DNA of 5,145 nucleotides from an uncultured Oribacterium sp. (lineage in GTDB: Bacteria > Bacillota > Clostridia > Lachnospirales > Lachnospiraceae), in NCBI GenBank assembly GCA_938030845.1, contig CALHIC010000433.1:1-5145 (forward strand). The letters are read 5' to 3'. Position 1 is the first letter of the stretch, and every line of letters begins with the position of its first letter. Shown piece after piece: positions 1 through 5,145 of this stretch. The notes beneath the pieces are model-generated. The model did no database searches. It had not been told where the DNA came from and was given only the letters and a program-made list of their open reading frames with translations. The position numbers and the translations under genes are program-made.

Positions 1-1
1 C

Positions 2-316
2 AATGTGATAGGGCCGTGTGCCTGTGTTGCATTCCGGCACTCCTGCCTACAGAATTTCAATGCAGAACTGTCGTGGTTAGTCGATGTTGAGTGGTATTTC
101 AGATGCCTTTCACGAAAAAAAGTCACTTATATTAACGATTTATATGTAGGTTCTCAGCACGGACATCAAGGCCAAATATCGTTAGAAATAAACGTTTTGC
201 AAGCCCTAAAGAAAGACATAAGAACCATATATGGACTTCCCTATTGCACGCTTTCTATCAAATTAAACCTGCTTTTCTACCGAATAATCCAAACACTCAA
301 ATACTTCCGAAGATGA
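2..316 (+). CDS. Glycosyltransferase family 2, C-terminal fragment (5' end outside window)
   Basis: The reading frame enters from the left edge (first full codon at base 2) and ends at TGA 314-316, giving about 104 residues of a longer protein. The segment IGPCACVAFR..., followed by SWLVDVEWYFRCL and KVTYIN, matches the C-terminal part of GT-A fold family 2 glycosyltransferases. In these the pattern [GP]PSxxxFR...FDxxLxWLVDxxxYxRL follows the nucleotide-sugar domain. The catalytic DxD part lies upstream of the window, so the sugar specificity cannot be read. The basic, hydrophobic tail (LLFYRIIQTLKYFRR) may touch the membrane. Its stop overlaps the start of the next gene as ATGA, so the two are probably one operon and translationally coupled, consistent with a polysaccharide gene cluster. 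The GTG at base 5 is not a real start. Family assignment is fairly sure; exact role unknown. Confidence 0.78.
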   Translation, partial: NVIGPCACVAFRHSCLQNFNAELSWLVDVEWYFRCLSRKKVTYINDLYVGSQHGHQGQISLEINVLQALKKDIRTIYGLPYCTLSIKLNLLFYRIIQTLKYFRR

Positions 317-1185
317 AAATCATTAAGATTATAGGCGGACTTGGCAACCAAATGTTTCAATATGCATTAGCTGTCGCACTGCAAAAGAAATGGAAAGACG
401 AGGAAATCAAACTCGACTTGCATGGCTTCAACGGCTATCATAAGCACCAAGGCTACCAACTTGACGAAATCTTCGGCCACAGATTTAAGGCTGCATCGCT
501 GAAGGAAGTGGCACAATTGGCCTGGCCTTATCCGCATTATCAGCTTTGGAGGGTGGGCAGCCGACTGCTTCCCAAGCGCAAGACCATGGTATGTGAGTCG
601 GCAGATTGCCGTTTTCAAAGCGATTTGTTGAACCTTGAAGGCAGCCTATACTATGATGGTTACTGGCAGAATGAGCGCTATTTCAAAGCCTTCCGCACTG
701 AGATTATCGAAGCCTTCAAGTTCACACCGCTCGTTGGTGACAGCAACCGAAAGGTTGAAAACATGCTGAAAGAAGGCCGTTTTGCCTCTCTTCATGTCAG
801 AAGAGGTGATTACTTGAAAGAGCCTTTGTTTCAGAACACCTGCGATATCGCCTATTATCAGCGGGCCATTTCACGACTCAATCAAATGGCAGATCCCTAT
901 TGTTATCTCATCTTCTCCAACGACATCGCATGGTGCAAGACGCATATCGAACCGCTATGTGACGGGCGACGCACGCACTATGTAGATTGGAACCACGGCA
1001 AAGAAAGCTATCGCGACATGCAACTCATGACGTTTTGCAAGCACCACATCATTGCCAACTCCTCATTCTCATGGTGGGGTGCATGGCTCTCTACGGCAAA
1101 CGATGGCATCACGATAGCCCCCCACCAATGGTATGCCAATGACCGAAAGCCCTCACCGGCTGCAGAAGCATGGCTAAAATTATAG
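313..1185 (+). CDS. Alpha-1,2-fucosyltransferase, glycosyltransferase family 11
   Basis: The protein has 290 residues, the usual length for bacterial GT11 enzymes, which transfer L-fucose from GDP-fucose to a galactose-type acceptor on O-antigen, capsule or a blood-group-like glycan. Visible motifs are the N-terminal GGLGNQMFQYA (residues 8-18), the GDP-fucose-binding HVRRGDY (161-167), FSND (201-204), and SSFSWWGAW near the C-terminus (from residue 250). No signal peptide or membrane segment is seen, so it is probably a cytoplasmic enzyme acting at the inner membrane. The start at 313 is chosen because the conserved N-terminus begins there and it forms an ATGA overlap with the upstream glycosyltransferase. 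The in-frame opening from 244 would add 23 residues that belong to the other gene in another frame. No Shine-Dalgarno sequence is seen, which is normal in Bacteroidota. The acceptor sugar and linkage are inferred from the family only. Confidence 0.93.
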   Translation: MKIIKIIGGLGNQMFQYALAVALQKKWKDEEIKLDLHGFNGYHKHQGYQLDEIFGHRFKAASLKEVAQLAWPYPHYQLWRVGSRLLPKRKTMVCESADCRFQSDLLNLEGSLYYDGYWQNERYFKAFRTEIIEAFKFTPLVGDSNRKVENMLKEGRFASLHVRRGDYLKEPLFQNTCDIAYYQRAISRLNQMADPYCYLIFSNDIAWCKTHIEPLCDGRRTHYVDWNHGKESYRDMQLMTFCKHHIIANSSFSWWGAWLSTANDGITIAPHQWYANDRKPSPAAEAWLKL

Positions 1186-1257
1186 GAATGAAATGCCGAC
1201 GGCAGGCATTATAGGGCTTATGATATCAAGACATGCGAGATGAAAAGCTGCCGATAC

Positions 1258-1660
1258 CCTGCGCATTTTGTAAAGATTGTTAGCCTGTTTTTAACATCTC
1301 ATGACGCAACCAAATAGAAATGAAAGTCTGCTTTCTACGCCTATGCGAAGCCGTTTTGTGGTTTCGAGGTCGCCACTTCTGTCTTTTTGCGATGTAACTT
1401 GACGCTAATCACATCGCTATCTGCCTTAGATTGCACAACGAAATGAAGCAAATGACAGCCTCATTTGACGCAAATCGCATAGCTTTTCAGCGTAATTTCA
1501 TCTCATCATTTGCCTTAAATTTCATAATGATTTGATTGTCAGTACATTGCAAGATGCCCAAAAACGGCGCTTATTTGGAGCGAGGATAACTTTCATTTTG
1601 AATTCGCAAATCCTGCGAGGGCATTTGTAAAGTTACTTGAAAAGATTTAACCTATTTTCC
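1258..1660. repeat. Distant pair of similar short segments flanking the repeat zone
   Basis: The segment from 1258 (CCTGCG, then CATTTTGTAAAG, then TTAGCCTGTTTT) resembles the one from 1612 (CCTGCG, then GCATTTGTAAAG, then TTTAACCTATTTT), in the same order and orientation. The second copy has short insertions. The pair brackets the degenerate repeats at 1401-1530, so the whole may be one decayed composite element or just low-complexity AT-rich resemblance. Confidence 0.3.
1401..1530. repeat. Degenerate direct repeat, two units
   Basis: Unit A (1401-1446) and unit B (1467-1530) share the blocks GACGCwAATCrCATmGCT and ATyTGCCTTArATTkCA followed by AAyGA. Unit B carries about 20 extra bases between the blocks. 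A third, weaker TGACGC copy starts at 1302. Between the units, CAAATGA (1449-1455) and TCATTTG (1461-1467) form a 7-bp inverted repeat with a 5-nt gap. The copies are too diverged to be a recent duplication. They look like an old interspersed intergenic repeat; the function is unknown. Confidence 0.5.
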
Positions 1661-1938
1661 GCTTACACGGATAATTGCCCGACAGACAAGTGCTTTGACC
1701 ATGCAAATCTGGGTAAAAGGAGAAATCGAGACGGGCAGGAAAAAATGTGTATCCACTCAAGCAACGACTTCAAAGCGATGCATGGCACGCCCCTTTCATT
1801 CATTGATGAGCAGATACACGGTCTGCATTTCGCTCTCATCAGCAGGGTTATCCGTTCTTCAGAAAGCCTCGTCTGCCCGCTAAAGAACTGAAAAGACGAC
1901 CCAAGAGCAGCGATCAGTGGTTAATTCAGCATGCAGAT

Positions 1939-2886
1939 TTATAGCGGATATTCGTCAAATGCGTAGAGAACTGTAGAGAGATAGCGCTCTCCGGTATCGG
2001 GGAAAAGCGTCACAATTCGCTTGCCCTTATTCTCCGGTCTGCGTGCAATCTCGGTGGCTGCAAAGGCAGCTGCGCCCGAAGAAATGCCCACTAAGAGACC
2101 TTCCTGCTGTGCCAATTGACGGCCTGTAAGGATAGCTTGGTCGTTCTCTACCTTGAAAACCTCGTCAATATAGGTGCTGTCATAGGTCTTAGGCACAAAG
2201 CCTGCGCCGATACCTTGTATCTTGTGAGGGCCGCTCTTGCCACCGCTCAGCACGGGAGAATCGGCAGGTTCGACAGCAACTACATGTATGTCGGGGTTCT
2301 GTTCCTTAAGATATTTGCCTATGCCTGCTACCGTTCCACCTGTTCCAACGCCTGCAACGAAGATGTCAACTCTGCTGTCGGTATCCTGCCAAATCTCCGG
2401 ACCTGTGGTCTTCTCATGGGTCTTAGGATTCGCCTGATTTTCAAACTGACTGGGGATAAAGCTGTTGGGAATTTCTTTTGCAAGCTCCTCCGCTTTGGCA
2501 ATAGCGCCCTTCATGCCTTTTGCTCCCTCAGTCAGCACCAGCTCTGCGCCATAAGCCTTCATCAGGGTTCTTCTCTCCACACTCATGGTATCGGGCATTA
2601 CAATGATGATTCTGTAGCCTCGGCTTGCCGCCACTAAGGATAAACCGATTCCTGTGTTTCCTGAGGTGGGCTCAATAATTACGGAGCCGGGCTTTAAAAG
2701 ACCTCTTTCCTCTGCATCCAAAATCATCCCCTTGGCAATTCTATCCTTTACAGAGCCTGCCGGGTTAAAATATTCCAGCTTCGCCAAAAGCTTTGCTTCT
2801 AAGCCATCCTTTTTCTCGATATGGCTAAGCTCCAAAATCGGAGTACGTCCAATCAATTCTTCCGCTGCATGATAAATCTTTCCCAT
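1939..2886 (-). CDS. cysK: Cysteine synthase (O-acetylserine sulfhydrylase), PLP-dependent
   Basis: This is a 315-residue fold-type II PLP enzyme that makes L-cysteine from O-acetyl-L-serine and sulfide in the cytoplasm; the length is normal. The PLP lysine is K47 in NPAGSVKDR (41-49). The substrate loop TSGNTG is at 74-79, the phosphate-binding GTGGT at 181-185, GIGAGFVP at 225-232, GISSGA at 267-272 (S269 expected to contact the pyridine nitrogen), and [10 protein letters not shown] at 296-305. All key residues are present. The overall sequence, including the ending [10 protein letters not shown], is Clostridia-like. The start at 2886 is supported by AAAGGAG six bases upstream. It has its own promoter and leader (2887-3037), so it is probably independent of mgtE, which ends about 520 bases upstream on the same strand. 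A CysM-type or cystathionine-synthase paralogue is less likely given the CysK signatures. Confidence 0.95.
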   Translation of the reverse strand: MGKIYHAAEELIGRTPILELSHIEKKDGLEAKLLAKLEYFNPAGSVKDRIAKGMILDAEERGLLKPGSVIIEPTSGNTGIGLSLVAASRGYRIIIVMPDTMSVERRTLMKAYGAELVLTEGAKGMKGAIAKAEELAKEIPNSFIPSQFENQANPKTHEKTTGPEIWQDTDSRVDIFVAGVGTGGTVAGIGKYLKEQNPDIHVVAVEPADSPVLSGGKSGPHKIQGIGAGFVPKTYDSTYIDEVFKVENDQAILTGRQLAQQEGLLVGISSGAAAFAATEIARRPENKGKRIVTLFPDTGERYLSTVLYAFDEYPL

Positions 2887-2892
2887 ACCATT

Positions 2893-2899
2893 CTCCTTT
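2893..2899 (-). promoter_or_regulatory. Ribosome binding site of cysK
   Basis: On the minus strand AAAGGAG lies six bases before the ATG at 2886, an ideal Gram-positive Shine-Dalgarno. It fixes the start and contrasts with the absence of such a site at the fucosyltransferase start in the left block. Confidence 0.85.
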
Positions 2900-2973
2900 T
2901 CTTCTCTGTAAATGTGCCACTCTGTACATTCCCTACTTTGTAAAACTTCTTCTCCAAAAATGCGCTTTCTTTT

Positions 2974-3000
2974 ATAAGATAAAATATTGAAGTATCTTAT
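2974..3000 (-). promoter_or_regulatory. Hairpin at the 5' end of the predicted cysK transcript
   Basis: ATAAGATA (2974-2981) and TATCTTAT (2993-3000) form a perfect 8-bp inverted repeat with an 11-nt gap. With the promoter called at 3009-3037, transcription would begin near 3001-3002, so this stem would sit at the very 5' end of the mRNA. It could protect the RNA from decay or serve as a second protein site. It is AT-only except for one G-C pair, so it is a weak stem. Confidence 0.45.
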
Positions 3001-3008
3001 TCCCCAAA

Positions 3009-3037
3009 AGTATAATTCACATAAACATACTAGTCAA
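3009..3037 (-). promoter_or_regulatory. Sigma-A type promoter of cysK
   Basis: On the minus strand the -35 is TTGACT (3037-3032) and the -10 is TATACT (3014-3009), with exactly 17 bases between. Each hexamer matches 5 of 6 consensus positions. The predicted start is near 3001-3002, giving a leader of about 115 bases. The -35 and spacer lie inside the long inverted repeat at 3014-3054, so a protein bound there would block RNA polymerase. Confidence 0.75.
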
Positions 3038-3054
3038 GTATGTTTATGTGAATT
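3014..3054. promoter_or_regulatory. Perfect 18-bp inverted repeat overlapping the cysK promoter; candidate operator
   Basis: AATTCACATAAACATACT (3014-3031) is the exact reverse complement of 3037-3054, separated by five bases (AGTCA). The centre is over the -35 hexamer and the left arm fills the -35/-10 spacer, the classic placement for a repressor. CysK genes in Gram-positive bacteria are commonly repressed by Rrf2-family CymR in response to cysteine supply, and the core ACTTGACTAGT vaguely resembles Rrf2-type operators as I remember them. The regulator is therefore a guess. The stem is longer than most operators need and may hold two nested sites. It could instead be a hairpin in a read-through RNA from mgtE, but no T tract follows. 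Confidence 0.65.
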
Positions 3055-3113
3055 GTTGGATTTATATGATTTTTAGGATTTTCTATACCATATGCACCCC
3101 CGGATTTTGTAAT

Positions 3114-3148
3114 AAAAAAGAGCCATCAAAGAGATGCATTACTTTTTC
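3114..3148 (-). terminator. Possible intrinsic terminator downstream of mgtE
   Basis: Read on the minus strand, GAAAAAG (3148-3142) is followed by GCATC, a TCTTT loop, GATGGC and then CTTTTTT (3120-3114). The core pairs GCATC with GAT(G)GC and the A and T tracts can pair around it, giving an A-tract/stem/T-tract shape that could also work in the other direction. The core stem is short and has a bulge, so strength is doubtful. It is the only terminator-like structure between mgtE and cysK. Confidence 0.35.
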
Positions 3149-3149
3149 A

Positions 3150-3180
3150 AAGCTGTATAGATCCGAAACAGAGGCAATCT
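3150..3180 (+). repeat. Direct repeat unit R1, diverged copy of 3217-3247
   Basis: Bases 3150-3180 match 3217-3247 at 25 of 31 positions without gaps (shared AAGC-GTATAGA, GAAA-AG-GG, AATCT). The similarity stops after AATCT. It seems to be a partial copy of the edge of the structured element next to it. Confidence 0.6.
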
Positions 3181-3216
3181 CTCACCAATGTAAACAAAAA
3201 TACCGTGGAGGGACTT

Positions 3217-3363
3217 AAGCAGTATAGACCTGAAAAAGGGGTAATCTGAGCCCGTGGGTACTTGCTGAAAGCGAGTGAAACGAAGCTTGAAGCTTAGTAC
3301 CCTTACGAAGGCGAAGTTAGCGGGAGCGTGCCCCGTGTACAAAGCTATACTGCGGAAAAGCAG
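3217..3363. repeat. Structured element with nested inverted repeats; possible small mobile repeat or structured RNA
   Basis: The outer arms GCAGTATAG (3219-3227) and CTATACTGC (3345-3353) are a perfect 9-bp inverted repeat. Inside, GGGTACT (3256-3262) pairs with AGTACCC (3296-3302) and encloses two small stems: CTTGCT/AGCGAG (3261-3275, one G-T wobble) and AAGC/GCTT (3283-3295). CCTT-ACG-AAGG (3301-3311) and CGGG/CCCG (3321-3335) follow, and CTGC-GGAAAA-GCAG (3350-3363) competes with the outer arm. The block is richer in G+C than its surroundings and has purine-rich GCGA/GAAG runs. It resembles, from memory, repeated intergenic elements of Lachnospiraceae, but I recognise no named family. No transposase is present. 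Confidence 0.5.
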
Positions 3364-3405
3364 GAATATATATCTTTTAATCTCTATTCTTCTTTTTGTT
3401 TTTTT

Positions 3406-4806
3406 CTATGCTACCTTAATCTGCATAATCTCTAAAATTAATAGCCATGTCAGTCCATAGTAGCTTACCACTCCCACCAGGTCATTGATGGTGGTAATCA
3501 ATGGTCCGGAGGCTGCTGCCGGGTCTACGCCGATTTTCTTAAAGAAGATGGGGACGATGGTTCCCACAAAGGAGGAGATGACCATAGCCAGTAATAGGGA
3601 AATGCCGATACAGAAGGCAATTCCGATGGAGATATGGAGGGGCATGTGCTTAAAGAAATAGATATAAGCCCCGATTCCCACTAAGGAGAAAAATCCCAAG
3701 ACCAATCCGTTAATGCCGCCGATACTCATTTCCTTTACAAGCAGCTTCAGCTTGTCTCCGGCCTTTAATTGCTCATCCATTAAGACACGGATGGTTACCG
3801 CAAGAGATTGAGTTCCTACATTTCCCGCCATATCCAAAATCAGGGATTGGAAGGCCATGACGATGGTGAGCTGCGCCACCACAGTTTCGAAAAGTCCCAC
3901 AACGGTGGAAACCAAAAGTCCCAGGAACAGAAGCATAATCAACCAGGGAAGACGTTTCTTCACACTATCCACAACAGGTTCATTTAAATCCTCTTCTGCA
4001 GAAAGACCTCCCAACTTAGCGTAGTCTTCCGCCATCTCGTCATCGGAAACCTCTAAGATATCCTGAGCAGTGATAACACCGAGAATTTCCTTGTACTCTC
4101 CCAGTACCGGAATAGAGTTTTCGGAGTAAGCCTTAATCTTTTCCAAGCAATCCTCAATCCGTTCATCCGCATAGACAAAGGGGTAGGCGGTTTCGGTAAT
4201 GTCCTCAAGCTTGGTATCCTTTCTGGCAATAATAATATCCTTTAAATCCACAGCACCGTAATAGGATTCATTTTCATCCACCACATAAAGGGTGGAAATA
4301 TTGTCATGCTCAGCAGCCTGATCAATCAAGGAACGCATAGCTTCCCGGATGTTTAGATTGCTTTCCAAGGAAACGAAATTAGTGGTCATACGGGAACCGA
4401 TCAAGTCCTCGCTATAGGATGCCAAGGACTGCAATTCTTTTCGATTCTCCAAAGGCATGCGAGAAATCCAAGCCTTCTTGATATCCGGCTCGGTCTCCTT
4501 TAAAAGATCAACCGCATCATCCGGCTCCATCTTTACCAGAATGTCGGCAGCCTTTTGCGCATCCATTTCTTCCAGATATTGCCCTGCATCCTCTGCGTAC
4601 TCCATCATTTCCGCAAGGCTTTCCATATCCAATAAGGAATAGAAAACTTCCCGTTCTTCTTTTGTCAGTTCCGGAAGACAGGAGGCCATATCATTGGCAT
4701 GGTAGTCTTCCAAACGTTCTTTCTTCACTGCGGGATCATCCGAACCCCGCAAAATATCCAGAATTTCCTGCTGGTAATCCTGTAAAACTCTCTCTTCTTC
4801 GTTCAT
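3406..4806 (-). CDS. mgtE: Magnesium transporter MgtE (Mg2+-gated Mg2+ channel)
   Basis: The protein has 466 residues, close to the family norm of about 450, and is an inner-membrane homodimeric channel that imports Mg2+. In order it shows an acidic helical N domain (about 15-135, with MEPDDAVDLL at 93-102), a CBS pair (about 138-203 and 204-260, starting GSRMTTNFV and ending GVITAQDILEV), the plug helix (about 262-282, KLGGLSAEEDL), and five membrane segments (about 285-308, 313-339, 361-387, 391-421, 435-462). Conserved channel motifs are MAGNVGTQS (326-334) and DPAAASGPLITTINDLVG (428-445); D442 is likely the pore aspartate equivalent to Asp432 of Thermus thermophilus MgtE. Nothing essential is missing. 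The start at 4806 has AAGGAG five bases upstream. A long leader with a small upstream ORF suggests post-transcriptional control. Confidence 0.96.
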   Translation of the reverse strand: MNEEERVLQDYQQEILDILRGSDDPAVKKERLEDYHANDMASCLPELTKEEREVFYSLLDMESLAEMMEYAEDAGQYLEEMDAQKAADILVKMEPDDAVDLLKETEPDIKKAWISRMPLENRKELQSLASYSEDLIGSRMTTNFVSLESNLNIREAMRSLIDQAAEHDNISTLYVVDENESYYGAVDLKDIIIARKDTKLEDITETAYPFVYADERIEDCLEKIKAYSENSIPVLGEYKEILGVITAQDILEVSDDEMAEDYAKLGGLSAEEDLNEPVVDSVKKRLPWLIMLLFLGLLVSTVVGLFETVVAQLTIVMAFQSLILDMAGNVGTQSLAVTIRVLMDEQLKAGDKLKLLVKEMSIGGINGLVLGFFSLVGIGAYIYFFKHMPLHISIGIAFCIGISLLLAMVISSFVGTIVPIFFKKIGVDPAAASGPLITTINDLVGVVSYYGLTWLLILEIMQIKVA

Positions 4807-4813
4807 GTAAGCT

Positions 4814-4846
4814 CCTTCCCAAAAAAAACTATGGACACAGGGAAAA
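4814..4846 (-). promoter_or_regulatory. mgtE ribosome binding site within a possible masking hairpin
   Basis: The Shine-Dalgarno AAGGAG (4817-4812) lies five bases before ATG 4806. On the mRNA, UUUUCCC (4846-4840) can pair with GGGAAGG (4820-4814): five Watson-Crick pairs plus two G-U pairs with a 19-nt loop that contains eight U residues (4828-4821). This would cover most of the ribosome site. The stem is modest, so it may be only one state of a switch or may not form. Confidence 0.45.
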
Positions 4847-4848
4847 GA

Positions 4849-4934
4849 ACTTATGATATTTTCACGATTTATCCGATCAGAAGGAAGGATTGATAGAAAT
4901 TCACAAATCCCTGCCCCATGGAAATATCATAAGT
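4849..4934 (-). promoter_or_regulatory. 13-bp long-range inverted repeat in the mgtE leader
   Basis: ACTTATGATATTT (4849-4861) and AAATATCATAAGT (4922-4934) are perfect reverse complements 60 bases apart. In the mRNA the first arm lies inside the small upstream ORF (codons for Thr-Tyr-Asp-Ile-Ser) and the second lies seven bases after its stop, directly before UCUUUUCCC. A ribosome translating or stalled on the small ORF would cover one arm and change the folding. Confidence 0.6.
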
Positions 4935-4970
4935 ACTAGGATCCGTGTCGTCGCCGCTTTTCATTTGCAT
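4869..4970 (-). CDS. Candidate 33-residue leader peptide upstream of mgtE
   Basis: The frame ATG 4970 to TAA 4869 encodes 33 residues: an acidic N-terminal half with SGDDTDPSTYD (5-15), then a hydrophobic end (GFVNFYQSFLLIG). AAAGGA lies six bases before the ATG, overlapping AGGAAGG, so the ribosome site is strong; a second in-frame ATG at 4964 would give 31 residues. It ends 62 bases before mgtE. I do not recognise the peptide in any family. Its position and its overlap with one arm of the 13-bp inverted repeat suggest a regulatory leader. The Asp/Pro-rich stretch recalls MgtL of enteric bacteria, where acidic and proline codons near the start destabilise ribosomes at low Mg2+; that parallel is inference. 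A frame this short can arise by chance. Confidence 0.45.
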   Translation of the reverse strand: MQMKSGDDTDPSTYDISMGQGFVNFYQSFLLIG

Positions 4971-5024
4971 TTTCCTTCCTTTCTCTTGAATTTTTGCAAG
5001 TAAAAACTCGCATAAGCCTGTGTA

Positions 5025-5053
5025 AGTGTATCACGGAAGAGAAGGTGGGGCAA
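5025..5053 (-). promoter_or_regulatory. Weak candidate promoter for the mgtE leader transcript
   Basis: On the minus strand TTGCCC (5053-5048) and TACACT (5030-5025) are separated by 17 bases, each matching 4 of 6 consensus positions. It would start a transcript near 5018, about 48 bases before the small ORF. Other weak matches exist nearby, and the real promoter may lie beyond the window. Confidence 0.3.
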
Positions 5054-5145
5054 TGGCTTTCAGGAAGAAAAAGTAAGAAGTTCTATATAGGTAGGAAAGC
5101 AAGATATGTTCCGGAGAAGTCAGTAGAATATTCCTGGCAGGTCAA

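Larger units (their letters stand above)
1186..1938. other. Long non-coding spacer, probably containing the boundary between two source genomes
   Basis: No convincing gene is seen in these 753 bases on either strand. The left two thirds is AT-rich with short degenerate repeats (listed separately) and resembles, from memory, intergenic repeats of Prevotella genomes. The right part, about 1680-1938, is less AT-rich and holds only short frames with weak starts and unrecognised translations. It separates a plus-strand Bacteroidota-like gene pair from a minus-strand Firmicute-like gene, so the genes converge. No clear intrinsic terminator for either side is visible: hairpins at 1192-1210 and 1854-1888 lack a T tract. 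Confidence 0.7.
3055..3405. other. Intergenic spacer between mgtE and cysK
   Basis: These 351 bases hold no gene. From the mgtE side they contain a T-rich stretch on the plus strand (about 3385-3405), a structured element bounded by inverted repeats (3217-3363), a diverged direct copy of its edge (3150-3180), and a possible terminator (3114-3148). The short frames crossing it on either strand translate to unrecognised sequences and overlap the palindromic structure, so they are not called. Confidence 0.7.
4807..5145 (-). other. mgtE leader and upstream region
   Basis: These 339 bases hold no long gene. Read on the minus strand they contain a weak candidate promoter (5025-5053), a 33-codon ORF with a good ribosome site, a 13-bp long-range inverted repeat and a stem that can mask the mgtE ribosome site. 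I looked for the conserved M-box (ykoK) Mg2+ riboswitch cores that often precede mgtE in Firmicutes and did not find them. About 5063-5145 shows nothing I can support. Confidence 0.6.

Noticed and set aside
244..312. Extended N-terminus of the fucosyltransferase starting at 244
   Set aside because: The extra 23 residues come from the upstream glycosyltransferase read in another frame; the conserved GT11 N-terminus begins at the ATG at 313, which forms the ATGA overlap.
1192..1210. AATGCC/GGCATT hairpin just after the fucosyltransferase stop as terminator
   Set aside because: Only six base pairs and no following T tract.
1401..1530. CRISPR array
   Set aside because: Only two diverged, unequal units without regular spacers, and no cas genes.
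1796..1858. Minus-strand peptide ending ESEMQTVYLLINE that looks like a protein C-terminus
   Set aside because: It is only about 20 residues between stops, has no start, and no neighbouring frame continues it convincingly; it could be a gene relic but cannot be supported.
1854..1888. GTTCTTCAG/CTAAAGAAC inverted repeat downstream of cysK as terminator
   Set aside because: It has a 17-base loop, one wobble position and no T tract on either strand.
1637..1891. Plus-strand frames of 84 and 62 residues in the spacer (1637-1891, 1695-1883)
   Set aside because: The longer starts with TTG, neither has a supported ribosome site, the translations resemble no family I know, and the two overlap in different frames.
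2116..2637. 173-residue plus-strand frame opposite cysK
   Set aside because: It lies entirely antisense within a complete cysK with all catalytic motifs; its translation has no recognisable domain.
2887..3002. Cysteine T-box or S-box riboswitch before cysK
   Set aside because: The leader is too short for a T-box; AGAGTGGCAC is only a partial match to the T-box sequence, and no specifier domain, antiterminator or S-box core is seen.
3139..3460. Short frames in the mgtE-cysK spacer (3139-3342 minus, 3275-3460 plus)
   Set aside because: They run through the palindromic element and, on the plus strand, into the 3' end of mgtE; no ribosome sites or protein-like character.
4807..5018. M-box (ykoK) Mg2+ riboswitch before mgtE
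   Set aside because: The conserved cores remembered for this class (GUUAGGUGAGGCUCC-like and GCUGCCGCCC-like segments) are not present in the minus-strand leader.

Overview
The window reads as two blocks that do not look as if they come from the same kind of genome. The left block (about 1-1185, with the following spacer) resembles a polysaccharide locus of a Bacteroidota organism, probably Prevotella-like. It holds the end of a family 2 glycosyltransferase overlapping a family 11 (alpha-1,2-type) fucosyltransferase, with no Shine-Dalgarno sequence at the fucosyltransferase start, then a long AT-rich spacer with degenerate repeats. The right block (about 1939-5145) looks like a Gram-positive Firmicute, probably Lachnospiraceae-like. 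It carries cysK and mgtE, both on the minus strand, each with a strong AGGAG-type ribosome site and, for cysK, a near-consensus sigma-A promoter. The change falls somewhere in 1186-1938. I cannot tell horizontal transfer from a metagenome assembly join, and the join is my leading explanation.

Layout: 2-316 partial GT2 glycosyltransferase (+); 313-1185 GT11 fucosyltransferase (+), coupled by an ATGA overlap; 1186-1938 non-coding with degenerate repeats; 1939-2886 cysteine synthase (-); 2887-3054 cysK leader and promoter, in which an 18-bp perfect inverted repeat covers the -35 hexamer and spacer; 3055-3405 a spacer with a possible terminator and a structured repeat element; 3406-4806 Mg2+ channel mgtE (-); 4807-5145 the mgtE leader, with a 33-codon upstream ORF and alternative RNA pairings.

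The two sugar transferases would act in sequence on a surface polysaccharide repeat unit. CysK makes cysteine from O-acetylserine and sulfide, and MgtE is a Mg2+-gated Mg2+ channel. These last two appear to be separate transcription units. The most interesting parts are regulatory: an operator-embedded cysK promoter, and an mgtE leader that looks like translation-coupled control without the usual M-box riboswitch. No unknown multi-gene system is visible.
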